Shown here: one piece after another, positions 1-7,782 of the stretch
Numbering within the stretch: position 1 is the first letter of the stretch
How the letters are laid out: the number at the start of each line of letters is the position of its first letter
Notes under the pieces: model-generated
The model's database searches: none
What the model was told of the DNA's origin: nothing
The model's input: only the letters and a program-made list of their open reading frames with translations
From: Bacteroidetes bacterium HGW-Bacteroidetes-8
GTDB lineage: Bacteria > Bacteroidota > Bacteroidia > Bacteroidales > UBA932
Assembly (NCBI GenBank): GCA_002840895.1
Contig: PHCZ01000003.1
Coordinates: 124,001 to 188,000, forward strand
Reading direction: 5' to 3'
DNA: 64,000 nucleotides
Position numbers and translations under genes: made by a program

Positions 1-1618
1 TTGGAGATGCCGGAATACCTTTGCCACTTCCGTTATCCATAAAACATCCGGGTGAATTCTCCTTCTTGACGTTTCCGTCTATAAATTTCACCAGCAGATA
101 CCTATCGAGGTCAACCCAGTTGTTAAATAGTTGTTGAGCAGTGTTAACCGAGAAGTCGGTAAGGAATTCACGTGCCTTTGCAGGAGAGTCCTTATGGATT
201 GCAAGGGCAGTAGCATCAATTGCAGGAACAGTCTCAAGAGCGGTTAGTTCGTGTTTGTCAGCAGCCTTTTTTACTTCCGGGGCTATGAGGTCGTATCTGA
301 GGTATGCAAAATTTGTTACTCTGTTAAAGATCCAGAATGCAGCTGTTGGAGAGTAGGTTGTCATATTGCCGTTTCCTACTCGGAAGCACTCAGGAACCCT
401 TACAGATGATGAGTAGATTGGTGTTAAAGCAGATGTAGCAGCATCGTCAACCCCAAACCATAAAATACCGCCAATCTCATCGGGAAGCCAACTTCTGGCC
501 TGACCAAGGAACCAGAAACCTGTCTGCTGGGTAGCAATAGCCCTTTCGTTTGTAAATTTCTCTCCGTCAACAGAGAACGACATCGGCCTCCATCTGTATG
601 GCAGAGCGTGGCCGCCGGATCCGATATCCTTAGTCATATCCAACTCTGTACCCTCATAATGGTCGCGCATAACATCTGCAAGCATCTTAACTGAAACCTT
701 CTCCTTAGGTTTAACATAGAGAGGCATTCTGTTCTTTGCATTGTGACCCATTGCATAGTCCAGATAGTCGGTGTATGGTTTATCTCCAATAAAACCTCCA
801 CCAAGGATGTTAAATGCAGACCATACTCTGGCCTCACAACCCCTCATCCCTCCAAAAGTGAGTGGAGCGTATGTGTCAGAAAAGCTGAAATCCTTATCTG
901 TGCCTTTGTATAGACCATTTTCACGAGCAAAAGCGATTACATCTGGTGAGTATAGACAATTTTCAGGATCATTTTTAGGAAATGTTGTAATCCTGGCCTG
1001 GTTTGCGTGTGCAGAAATATATCCATCCGGTATTTTCATCGCTACCCATACCGCCCCTTTGTTTATGTTCTTTCCGTTAACCAGTTTTGTCCCCTTGCCA
1101 ATAAGCTCAAGAATCCACACCTCATCTTTGTCTGCAATTGAGAAAGACTCTCCGGAAGAGTAGTATCCATACTCCTTAACAAGATCTGTCATAACCTTGA
1201 TTGCCTCTCTGGCCGTTTTGGCCCTCTGAAGAGCTATATAGATGAGGGAGCCGTAGTCCATAATCCCTGTAGTATCTACCAGCTGATCCAGGCCACCGTA
1301 TGTTGTCTCACCGATTATAAGCTGGTGCTCGTTCATATTCCCTACCGTTGTATATGTTTTTGGAACCTGAGGAATCTCTCCGAGATACTTTCCTGTATCC
1401 CATTCGTAAATTTTTAACATTGTCCCGGGTGCAAAACTGGCCCCCTTTTTAAAATAGAGCTCTCCATAAAGCTGGTGTGAGTCTGCAGAGTAGGTAACCA
1501 TAACAGAGCCATCTTTTGAAGCCCCTTTTGTTACAAGAATGTTTGTGCAGGAATCTCCTCGGTTGGGAGCAGCCAAAATAATAACTGCCGTGAGAATAGT
1601 TGTTAAAATCTTTTTCAT
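1..1618 (-). CDS. C69-family dipeptidase, 3' end cut by window edge
   Basis: The frame is open from an ATG at 1618 to the window edge, giving about 539 residues without a stop. A short hydrophobic leader (residues 4-17) is followed by SCTNILVTKGAS, with Cys24 as the expected N-terminal nucleophile after processing. This is the hallmark of the C69 Ntn-hydrolase dipeptidases (PepD type). Further family-like stretches are the DSHQLYGELYF region and the GETTYGG block. These enzymes cleave dipeptides; the leader suggests export to the periplasm. Family proteins are usually about 540-560 residues, so only a short C-terminal piece should be missing. It diverges from the small exported protein gene at 1716 and has its own -7 box at 1679-1686. 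Assignment to C69 is firm; substrate is not determined. Confidence 0.9.
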   Translation of the reverse strand, partial: MKKILTTILTAVIILAAPNRGDSCTNILVTKGASKDGSVMVTYSADSHQLYGELYFKKGASFAPGTMLKIYEWDTGKYLGEIPQVPKTYTTVGNMNEHQLIIGETTYGGLDQLVDTTGIMDYGSLIYIALQRAKTAREAIKVMTDLVKEYGYYSSGESFSIADKDEVWILELIGKGTKLVNGKNINKGAVWVAMKIPDGYISAHANQARITTFPKNDPENCLYSPDVIAFARENGLYKGTDKDFSFSDTYAPLTFGGMRGCEARVWSAFNILGGGFIGDKPYTDYLDYAMGHNAKNRMPLYVKPKEKVSVKMLADVMRDHYEGTELDMTKDIGSGGHALPYRWRPMSFSVDGEKFTNERAIATQQTGFWFLGQARSWLPDEIGGILWFGVDDAATSALTPIYSSSVRVPECFRVGNGNMTTYSPTAAFWIFNRVTNFAYLRYDLIAPEVKKAADKHELTALETVPAIDATALAIHKDSPAKAREFLTDFSVNTAQQLFNNWVDLDRYLLVKFIDGNVKKENSPGCFMDNGSGKGIPASP

Positions 1619-1678
1619 CCGTTAATGTTTTACAATTATCAATTAATCAATATATAAAGTATTCATAAGTGAATTTCA

Positions 1679-1686
1679 CAAATATA
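1679..1686 (-). promoter_or_regulatory. -7 box for the C69 dipeptidase gene
   Basis: On the minus strand this reads TATATTTG, a match to the Bacteroidota TAnnTTTG -7 element. It lies about 60 bp upstream of the dipeptidase ATG. No clear TTTG -33 element sits 19-21 bp upstream. Confidence 0.45.
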
Positions 1687-1690
1687 ATAT

Positions 1691-1698
1691 TAATTTTG
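1691..1698 (+). promoter_or_regulatory. -7 box for the small exported protein gene
   Basis: Reads TAATTTTG, matching TAnnTTTG, 17 bp before the ATG at 1716. It is back to back with the minus-strand box at 1679-1686. No good -33 element is seen. Confidence 0.4.
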
Positions 1699-1715
1699 TT
1701 GAAAAATAATCTCAT

Positions 1716-2111
1716 ATGTTAAGGAACATCAGTATAGGCCTCACTATTTTTGCATCACTGTTATGTACATTTGCTATGGCCCAAAACCAGCCTCCGGAGA
1801 AGAAAAATCCCATTGAAATTGCTGCAGAACAGGCAGATAGACTACAGATAGACCTTAAGCTGGACCATCGTCAACTATTCCTTACAGACTCCGTCCTTCA
1901 GAAAAATATTGCAGGGGTTATGAATGAGTTTGAAGCAATGCAAAAGGCAGGAATGCAGAACTCAGAGAGCTACAGAGATGTTCAGCTTAAATGGGTTAGA
2001 AAAACCGAAGATGCTTTTGAAAAGTTTATGTCAAAGGAGCAGTTTGAAAGATATCTCAAAATCTCCGGAGTCTCCTCAAAAGAGCGAAAAAAGAGGGCAG
2101 AGAAAAAATAG
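1716..2111 (+). CDS. Small exported hypothetical protein
   Basis: 131 residues. A signal peptide (residues 1-22, MLRNISIG... ending AMAQ) is followed by a charged, probably helical body with many Glu, Lys, Gln and Met residues and a very basic tail (KERKKRAEKK). The overall shape, a small secreted helical protein with alternating charged and hydrophobic residues, resembles Spy/CpxP-like periplasmic proteins, but I see no diagnostic LTxxQ motif, so function is unassigned. Its stop codon lies one base from the stop of the convergent PHP phosphatase gene, leaving no room for a terminator. That it is a real gene is supported by the signal peptide, the upstream -7 box and the clean fit between neighbours. 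Confidence 0.75.
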   Translation: MLRNISIGLTIFASLLCTFAMAQNQPPEKKNPIEIAAEQADRLQIDLKLDHRQLFLTDSVLQKNIAGVMNEFEAMQKAGMQNSESYRDVQLKWVRKTEDAFEKFMSKEQFERYLKISGVSSKERKKRAEKK

Positions 2112-2112
2112 G

Positions 2113-2916
2113 CTATAACTTTACTGGAACCGCTCTTCTCTCTTTATAGTGGGTGATATATTTGAACCCGCAACCCTTAAGCTGATAAAGATAGTATTCA
2201 AACTGCTCTCCTATTCTCTCACTGGTGTGAGCGTCCGAGCCAATTGAGACAAATTCTCCTCCCAACTCTCTGAATCTCTTGAAGATATTTATATCAAGGA
2301 TAGGAGTCTCTCCGTTTCTGTAACGGTATGTATTGGTGTTAATTTCTATTGATTTACCATTTTGGGATAGGTTATTTAGAATAGCATCAAATTTATCCGG
2401 GAACTCTCTGTAGTAGAGAGATCTTGTTGTGTAGGGGGCATACCTTGCAATGTAATCGTAGTGGCCGAGAATGTCAAAATCGGGATAAAGTATGGTCAGC
2501 TCATATATCAACTCCAGATATCTTCCGTAAGCCTCTCTCTTTTGAAGACCCTTATAATACTCTCCCTTATATGGGTCCACGCCATCTACAAAGTGAATTG
2601 AGGCAATTATGGTGTCAAATTTATAATTTGAAAGATACTCCTTTGTCTCTTTAAGGTTCTCGGGCTGGAGCCCTATCTCTACACCGGAAAGAAGATCTAC
2701 TTTGCTCGTTTGGCGGTGCAACAGAGCCTCTTTCTGCTGCTCTGCCGGATCAAAAGCAAACCTCATATCTCCGTCCGGAGTTTTAAGGTCCAGGTGATCT
2801 GTAAATGCCAAACCTGCCAATCCAATTTTTTCTGCAGCCTCCAAAGCCTCCTTAATGGTCATAGAGCTGTCCGGAGAGAAGTTGCTATGCGTATGTGAAT
2901 CTATAATTGTTGCCAT
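2113..2916 (-). CDS. PHP-domain phosphatase, histidinol-phosphatase (HisJ/HisK) family
   Basis: 267 residues, the usual size of the PHP-type histidinol phosphatases. Metal-binding motifs are visible in order: DSHTHSNFS near the N-terminus, FTDH near residue 40, SIHFVDG in the middle, LGHYDY, and SIGSDAHTSERIG near the C-terminus. These ligate the multinuclear metal centre that hydrolyses a phosphate ester. The best family guess is L-histidinol-phosphate phosphatase, but no other histidine-biosynthesis gene is nearby, so another phosphate ester is possible. It is the last gene of the minus-strand run that begins with the S41 protease, 4 bp after gtrA. Confidence 0.8.
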   Translation of the reverse strand: MATIIDSHTHSNFSPDSSMTIKEALEAAEKIGLAGLAFTDHLDLKTPDGDMRFAFDPAEQQKEALLHRQTSKVDLLSGVEIGLQPENLKETKEYLSNYKFDTIIASIHFVDGVDPYKGEYYKGLQKREAYGRYLELIYELTILYPDFDILGHYDYIARYAPYTTRSLYYREFPDKFDAILNNLSQNGKSIEINTNTYRYRNGETPILDINIFKRFRELGGEFVSIGSDAHTSERIGEQFEYYLYQLKGCGFKYITHYKERRAVPVKL

Positions 2917-2920
2917 ATAA

Positions 2921-3319
2921 CTACGAAAATGTTATGAAAAAATTCATAAAAAAATTCCAGACCGTAACAACTGCAGTGGCTGCCAGTTTGCTAAGATAAA
3001 ACCTAATCTTTGAATCTCTTGCAATTGCCGGCAGTTTTATTCGTTCCAAAAGTATGTAGAGAATCAAGGTGTTTATAGCCAATCCCACAACAGAGATACC
3101 CAGAAATGTAAAGTACTCTCGTGCAATCTCAGGATCGATGCTTGAGAAGGTCCATATACGGTTAAGGTAGTAGTTTGATGTTGCAGCTGTAAGAAATCCA
3201 ACACTATTAGCCAGGTATTTATTTAAACGAACCCTCTCTTTAAGGACCCAGGTGACAAGGAAGTCCATAAAGAGCCCAGAAAGACCTACGAATGCAAATA
3301 TTATGAATTGTTCAATCAT
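2921..3319 (-). CDS. GtrA-like membrane protein
   Basis: 132 residues from the chosen ATG (MIEQFIIFAF), with four predicted membrane segments, the layout of GtrA proteins. GtrA-family proteins are thought to help move polyprenyl-linked sugars across the inner membrane for surface polysaccharide modification. The motif FLTAATSNYYLNRIWTF near residues 45-62 is characteristic of the family. The start at 3319 gives an ATGA overlap with the stop of the upstream lipoprotein gene, which suggests translational coupling. An ATG at 3343 would add eight residues and overlap the upstream gene more; I prefer the shorter form. The downstream neighbour is the PHP phosphatase. Confidence 0.82.
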   Translation of the reverse strand: MIEQFIIFAFVGLSGLFMDFLVTWVLKERVRLNKYLANSVGFLTAATSNYYLNRIWTFSSIDPEIAREYFTFLGISVVGLAINTLILYILLERIKLPAIARDSKIRFYLSKLAATAVVTVWNFFMNFFITFS

Positions 3320-3726
3320 TTTCCCAGCTGAGCAACTTTCCAATCCTTACCACTCTTAACCAGAACTAATCTATTCTCGATTCCGTTTGGAAAACCACTA
3401 AGAATAACCTTATAAACCACAACTATACTATCCCTCCCCGGGCCTCGCTCAACTTTTGTAATCTCAGATTTTATCTCCGAAGTCTGTTTGATAATCATCT
3501 CCTTAACACCGGATTCCAAAGACTCTATGCTTTTTAGAGATGTGCGAAGCTCCTCGCCAAGTTCCGGTGTACAATAACCGGCAGCCTTCTCATACTCTAT
3601 CTTGAAGTAAGAGTCTAGAAACCCCCCTGCACTTGCCCGGGCACTCTTCTCATCTTGTGAGCAGGAGGTGATTATTGCTAGAAAAACAAAAGCTACTGAA
3701 AGTTTGAAAAGTTTATTTCTGATCAT
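3316..3726 (-). CDS. DUF4878-type lipoprotein
   Basis: 136 residues. A lipoprotein signal peptide ends in ITSC with Cys22 as the lipidation site, so the mature protein is probably membrane-anchored in the periplasm. The body (residues 30-135) starts with a helix (FLDSYFKIEYEKAAGYCTPELGEEL), followed by alternating strands ending RLVLVKSGKDWKVAQLGK. This is the NTF2-like fold typical of DUF4878 and related lipoproteins, where the last two strands carry the G-W-K-V signature. No enzymatic motif is visible. The gene sits 13 bp after mutS2 and overlaps gtrA by 4 bases in the same transcript. Confidence 0.75.
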   Translation of the reverse strand: MIRNKLFKLSVAFVFLAIITSCSQDEKSARASAGGFLDSYFKIEYEKAAGYCTPELGEELRTSLKSIESLESGVKEMIIKQTSEIKSEITKVERGPGRDSIVVVYKVILSGFPNGIENRLVLVKSGKDWKVAQLGK

Positions 3727-3739
3727 AATGTTTTATTTA

Positions 3740-6250
3740 TCAATTATCTAATGTTACAACTGTGATGCCGGACCCCCCCATTTGCAGATGTTCATCTCTA
3801 AAGGAGGCAACCCCACCCATCGTTTTAAGGTATTTTCTCAACTCCTCTCGAAGTATGCCGTTTCCTTTACCGTGCAATATTTTTATCTCTGCTACACCAA
3901 CCATCACAGCATCATCCACAAACCTTGTTACAGAGTCGATTGCCTGCTCCAGCCTCTCTCCCCTAATATCAATAGAGGGTTTAAAATTCAACTTTCTCTG
4001 AGTAATATCTTCACTCTCCCGCACAGAAAAAACTCTTGAAGAGCTACTCTTAACTATTCCGTTATACTCTTTATTTGATATCCTCTCAATTTTATCCTTT
4101 GACAGCTTGCTGATTACTGACCCAATTGCAACACTCACATTACTCCCCTCAATTTTTAAAATCTCTCCGATTAAATCTCCCCCTTTGACTCTAACTTTGT
4201 CTCCGCTCTTAAGTGGAAGATTATCTTCTTTGATTACAGGAGTATTTGCAGATACTTTAGTACTAGATACCTCCCTGTCTCTCTTTCTCTCCTCACGTCT
4301 CTCCTTTCGCTTTAATAGCTGATCCATCTTAGCGGCAATTTTGTCATCCGTACTATCTGTAGATAACTTCTCTATCTCCTTACTAAAATCGATAAGTCCT
4401 CTCCTTGCCTCTCTGGTTTTCTCCCTCTCCGCCTGGCTCTCCCGTATCTCCCTAATTGTAGCCTCTATTTTCCTGTTCGCCTCATTTATGAGATTTGCAG
4501 CCTCCTCCCTTGCCTGTTCTACAATTTTTTTTCTGATCAGCTGAATCTCGGTAAGCTCTTTCTGATATTTGTCGGTTATGTTTTCGAGGGTCTTGTCTGT
4601 ACTCTTAATCTTTGCCAACCGCTCCTCCCACGCCCTTCTGTTTTTTGCAATCTTTTTTAGATGTCTCTCCATATCCACGAAGTCTGTCCCCGCCCTCTCC
4701 TCTGCCTTTTTCACCACATCTTCACTAAGACCAATTTTTCTTGCCAGCTCAAATGCAAATGAGCTTCCGGGAACACCTGTCTCCAGTTTAAAAAGAGGTT
4801 TTATGTTCTGTACATCAAACTGCATACCTCCGTTAATAACCCCTCTGCTGCCACTGGCATATAGCTTAAGGTTTCCATAGTGAGTTGTAATTACACCGAA
4901 ACACCCTCTCTTCTCTATTTCGTTTAAGATTGCCTCGGCAATAGCGCCCCCGGCTGTTGGCTCCGTTCCAGCACCAAACTCATCTATCAAAACCAGACTA
5001 TTTTGTGTGGCCTCCTCAAGAATTGCTCTCATATTGTTCAGGTGAGAGCTATAGGTACTCAAGTCATTCTCTATTGATTGTTCGTCACCTATATCAATAA
5101 ATATCTTGTCAAAAAGAGTTAGTTCGGAGCTCTCGGAGGCGGGGATAAGAAAACCGCACTGAAGCATATACTGAAGCAACCCTACACTTTTTAGACAAAC
5201 AGACTTTCCCCCGGCATTAGGTCCTGAGATTAAAAGTATATGTTTGTCTCTGTTGAGTGACAACGTAAGCGGAACTATCTCCTTACCCTCCCGTTTGAGG
5301 GCTTTTTCCAGAAGAGGATGCCTTGCGTTTTTTAGGTTTATCTCTCTGTCGTTTGAAACAATCGGTTTGCCTGCCCCCATTGATATTCCAAGCCTTGCTT
5401 TTGCCCAGATAAAATCAATTTTTGCTAGCAGCTCAGATGATATAAGCAGGTCATCTCTGTAGGGTCTGAGGAAGTCAGAAAAAGCTATCAAAATCCTTAG
5501 AATTTCGCGCTGCTCTGCAAACTGCAACTCCTTAACCATATTGTTTAATTCAACTATCTCAATCGGCTCTATATAAAGGGTCTTACCCGTTGCCGATTCA
5601 TCTACTACAAACCCCGGTATTTTTCTCTTATTTGCCGCAGATACTGGTAGCAGCATCCTTCCGTCTCTTACAGTTACAGATGAGTCTATCTCAATTATCC
5701 CCTCCTGTTGACCCTTTTTAAGAAGTGTTGTAATTCGCTTTGATATTGTACTCTCTTTATCTTTTATAGACCTGCGGATTGCTTGAAGCTCTTCACTGGC
5801 ACTATCTTTTATCTCACCAAATCTATCCAATAATGCGTCAATTCGTCTTGTAACTTCCGGAAAGAGGAGAATAGGTTCTGTAAGTTTTCTCAAATAGGGG
5901 TAGCTCCCATCTTTACTGCTTTTGAAAAATGCAAGAATCTGCCTAAGAGTCTCCAGTGAGACTCTTAGCCTGGAGATGGCCTGTATATCCAGATAGTATG
6001 AGTCGTGTTCCAACTGAACAAGAGAGGCTGTTGTATCTACATATCCGCTGTCCGGGAATCCTGACTCCAGCATTGTGATAATCCTCATCTCATCTGCAAG
6101 AGACAACATCTCTGTCACATCCTCGATCGAGTAAGAGAAGGGGGCACTCTGTACCATTTTTTTTGCAGAGTCGGTTGAACAGAGAGCTTCGGTCATAGAC
6201 CTTATTCTGTCAAAACCAAGCTTCTGTTCTGTTCTATCTATTGTTGTCAT
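3740..6250 (-). CDS. mutS2: Endonuclease MutS2
   Basis: 836 residues, within the normal MutS2 range. A MutS core is followed by the ATPase: Walker A GPNAGGKS at about 343-350, Walker B and signature region LVLIDEFGAGTEP at about 419-431, then THYGNLK. A long charged coiled coil spans roughly 510-650. The C-terminal Smr nuclease domain (about 759-836) carries DIRGER and HGKGNG, the two conserved Smr motifs. There is no mismatch-recognition domain at the N-terminus, as expected for MutS2 rather than MutS. Proteins of this family limit homologous recombination or rescue collided ribosomes, depending on species. It lies 34 bp after cdaA in the seven-gene minus-strand run. Confidence 0.95.
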   Translation of the reverse strand: MTTIDRTEQKLGFDRIRSMTEALCSTDSAKKMVQSAPFSYSIEDVTEMLSLADEMRIITMLESGFPDSGYVDTTASLVQLEHDSYYLDIQAISRLRVSLETLRQILAFFKSSKDGSYPYLRKLTEPILLFPEVTRRIDALLDRFGEIKDSASEELQAIRRSIKDKESTISKRITTLLKKGQQEGIIEIDSSVTVRDGRMLLPVSAANKRKIPGFVVDESATGKTLYIEPIEIVELNNMVKELQFAEQREILRILIAFSDFLRPYRDDLLISSELLAKIDFIWAKARLGISMGAGKPIVSNDREINLKNARHPLLEKALKREGKEIVPLTLSLNRDKHILLISGPNAGGKSVCLKSVGLLQYMLQCGFLIPASESSELTLFDKIFIDIGDEQSIENDLSTYSSHLNNMRAILEEATQNSLVLIDEFGAGTEPTAGGAIAEAILNEIEKRGCFGVITTHYGNLKLYASGSRGVINGGMQFDVQNIKPLFKLETGVPGSSFAFELARKIGLSEDVVKKAEERAGTDFVDMERHLKKIAKNRRAWEERLAKIKSTDKTLENITDKYQKELTEIQLIRKKIVEQAREEAANLINEANRKIEATIREIRESQAEREKTREARRGLIDFSKEIEKLSTDSTDDKIAAKMDQLLKRKERREERKRDREVSSTKVSANTPVIKEDNLPLKSGDKVRVKGGDLIGEILKIEGSNVSVAIGSVISKLSKDKIERISNKEYNGIVKSSSSRVFSVRESEDITQRKLNFKPSIDIRGERLEQAIDSVTRFVDDAVMVGVAEIKILHGKGNGILREELRKYLKTMGGVASFRDEHLQMGGSGITVVTLDN

Positions 6251-6284
6251 CTCTCTTAAAGTCTCTTTTTGGAATTAATCTCCA

Positions 6285-7076
6285 TTAAGGTGCCGGCTTA
6301 TAAGAACTCTCAATAGAGATTCTCAGCTCGGTAATGCTGTTTATTCTCTTTATCTCTCCGTTTTTTACAAAGGATATCTCACCTGTCTCCTCCGACACAA
6401 CTATTACGCTTGAGTCGCTCTCCTCAGAAATACCAACAGCAGCTCTGTGTCTCATCCCAAAATTTGCAGGGATGTGGGGGTTCTCGGAGATTGGAAGGGT
6501 GCATCTTGCGGCAACTATCTTCTCTGCAGCTATGACCATTGCACCATCGTGCATTGGGGCGTTTTTGAAAAAGATGTTCTCAATAAGGCGCCTGCTTATT
6601 CTGGCATCTAACCTGTCTCCACTCTCAATGACATACTCCAGAGAGGAGCTTTTTGCCAAAACAATAAGGGCTCCTGTCCTGGATTCCGACATTCTTCTGC
6701 AAGCCTGTGTTATCTCGTTTAACTCCTCGTTTGAGATGGGTTTTCCTTTGGTGCCGAATATATAGCTCAAAACTCTTAGATTTTGACTGGAATCCATATA
6801 TCTAGTTCCTATTCGTAGTAAAAAACGTCTTATCTCCTGCTGAAAAAGAATAATAAGAGCAAGTACCCCCACTCCTATTACCTGCCCTAAAATTGCACTG
6901 AGAAGACTCATCTGCAGAGCCTTTACAACGAGCCATATAAAGTAGAAAAGGAGGATTCCGGTAAAAATATTGAGCGCTGCAGTCCCCTTTATAAGCTTAT
7001 ATGCCTGATAGATGAGTAGCCCTACCAGAGTGATATCTATGATATCAATCAGCTCTATTTTTATGAAATCAAACAT
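6285..7076 (-). CDS. cdaA: Diadenylate cyclase CdaA
   Basis: 263 residues. Three membrane helices in the first 90 residues anchor a DisA_N cyclase domain, the CdaA architecture. The catalytic motifs DGA (177-179, within MHDGAMVIAA) and RHR (209-211, within GMRHRAAVG) are both intact. The enzyme condenses two ATP molecules to cyclic di-AMP at the cytoplasmic face of the membrane. There is no adjacent CdaR-like regulator or GlmM, unlike in Firmicutes; the neighbours are comF upstream and mutS2 downstream, with 28-34 bp spacings that suggest co-transcription. Confidence 0.93.
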   Translation of the reverse strand: MFDFIKIELIDIIDITLVGLLIYQAYKLIKGTAALNIFTGILLFYFIWLVVKALQMSLLSAILGQVIGVGVLALIILFQQEIRRFLLRIGTRYMDSSQNLRVLSYIFGTKGKPISNEELNEITQACRRMSESRTGALIVLAKSSSLEYVIESGDRLDARISRRLIENIFFKNAPMHDGAMVIAAEKIVAARCTLPISENPHIPANFGMRHRAAVGISEESDSSVIVVSEETGEISFVKNGEIKRINSITELRISIESSYKPAP

Positions 7077-7104
7077 AATTAACCTATACGCAAACTTAAT
7101 CTAT

Positions 7105-7779
7105 TTATTCAACAAATGCTAATGTAGCTACGCTTAGACGTACTCCCTCTGCCTTGAGAATCTCCAATCCGCAGGCCTCAATAGTTGCACCTGTTGTTAG
7201 CACATCGTCTACAAGCAAAATATGCATACCTGTAAACCGGTGAGGATCTCTTAAAGAGAAGGCCCCCTTTACTCCTCTTTGTCTTGAACTCTTATCCTTT
7301 GTTGTTTGAGTAGATGAGTATCTACTCCTTACAAGAGCTCCCTCCACTACAGGTTTCCCCAACTCAGACGAGAGTACCTCCGCTATTACAGATGCCTGAT
7401 TAAAGCCTCTCATCCATCTCTTTATCGGGTGAAGAGGCACCGGAACGATGAGGTCTACTCCTGTGAAAGCCTGGCTATCTGCCATTCTTTTCCCCAAAAT
7501 TTTTGAGAGATATCTACCGAGAGATATCTGGGATGAGTACTTAAATTTATGTATCACAGACCTCCATCTGCTCTCACGTCTGTAAAATATGAGAGAGGCT
7601 GCCGATATCAGCTCAATCCTCTCTCTAATCAAAACCTCTGCCGGATTATCTCTCCAGCTCCAAAAGTATGAAAGGGGCAAATCTGAAAGGCACCTCAGGC
7701 ATATATTACTCTCCCCTCCAACCAACAACACTCCACACACAGGACATACCTGAGGAAAAAACAGATTTAACACCCCCAT
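7105..7779 (-). CDS. ComF-family phosphoribosyltransferase-like protein
   Basis: 224 residues. Two Cys pairs at the N-terminus (CPVC at 12-15 and CLRC at 27-30) form the probable zinc site found in ComF proteins. The phosphoribosyltransferase signature VDDVLTTGAT lies near the C-terminus (about 191-200). In naturally transformable bacteria ComF helps DNA uptake, and a primosome link has been proposed; in Bacteroidota its role is not settled. The gene begins three bases after the stop of the S41 protease gene, so the two are almost certainly co-transcribed. Confidence 0.88.
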   Translation of the reverse strand: MGVLNLFFPQVCPVCGVLLVGGESNICLRCLSDLPLSYFWSWRDNPAEVLIRERIELISAASLIFYRRESRWRSVIHKFKYSSQISLGRYLSKILGKRMADSQAFTGVDLIVPVPLHPIKRWMRGFNQASVIAEVLSSELGKPVVEGALVRSRYSSTQTTKDKSSRQRGVKGAFSLRDPHRFTGMHILLVDDVLTTGATIEACGLEILKAEGVRLSVATLAFVE

Positions 7780-7782
7780 TAT

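Noticed and set aside
771-1163. A 130-residue frame on the plus strand inside the dipeptidase gene
   Set aside because: It is antisense to a well-conserved enzyme, has no promoter of its own and its sequence has no recognisable features.
3320-3343. Upstream ATG for gtrA at 3343
   Set aside because: It would extend the overlap with the lipoprotein gene, while the ATGA arrangement at 3316-3319 gives a normal family N-terminus.
2710-4039. Several small plus-strand frames across the PHP phosphatase, gtrA and mutS2 genes
   Set aside because: All are shadows of conserved minus-strand genes.
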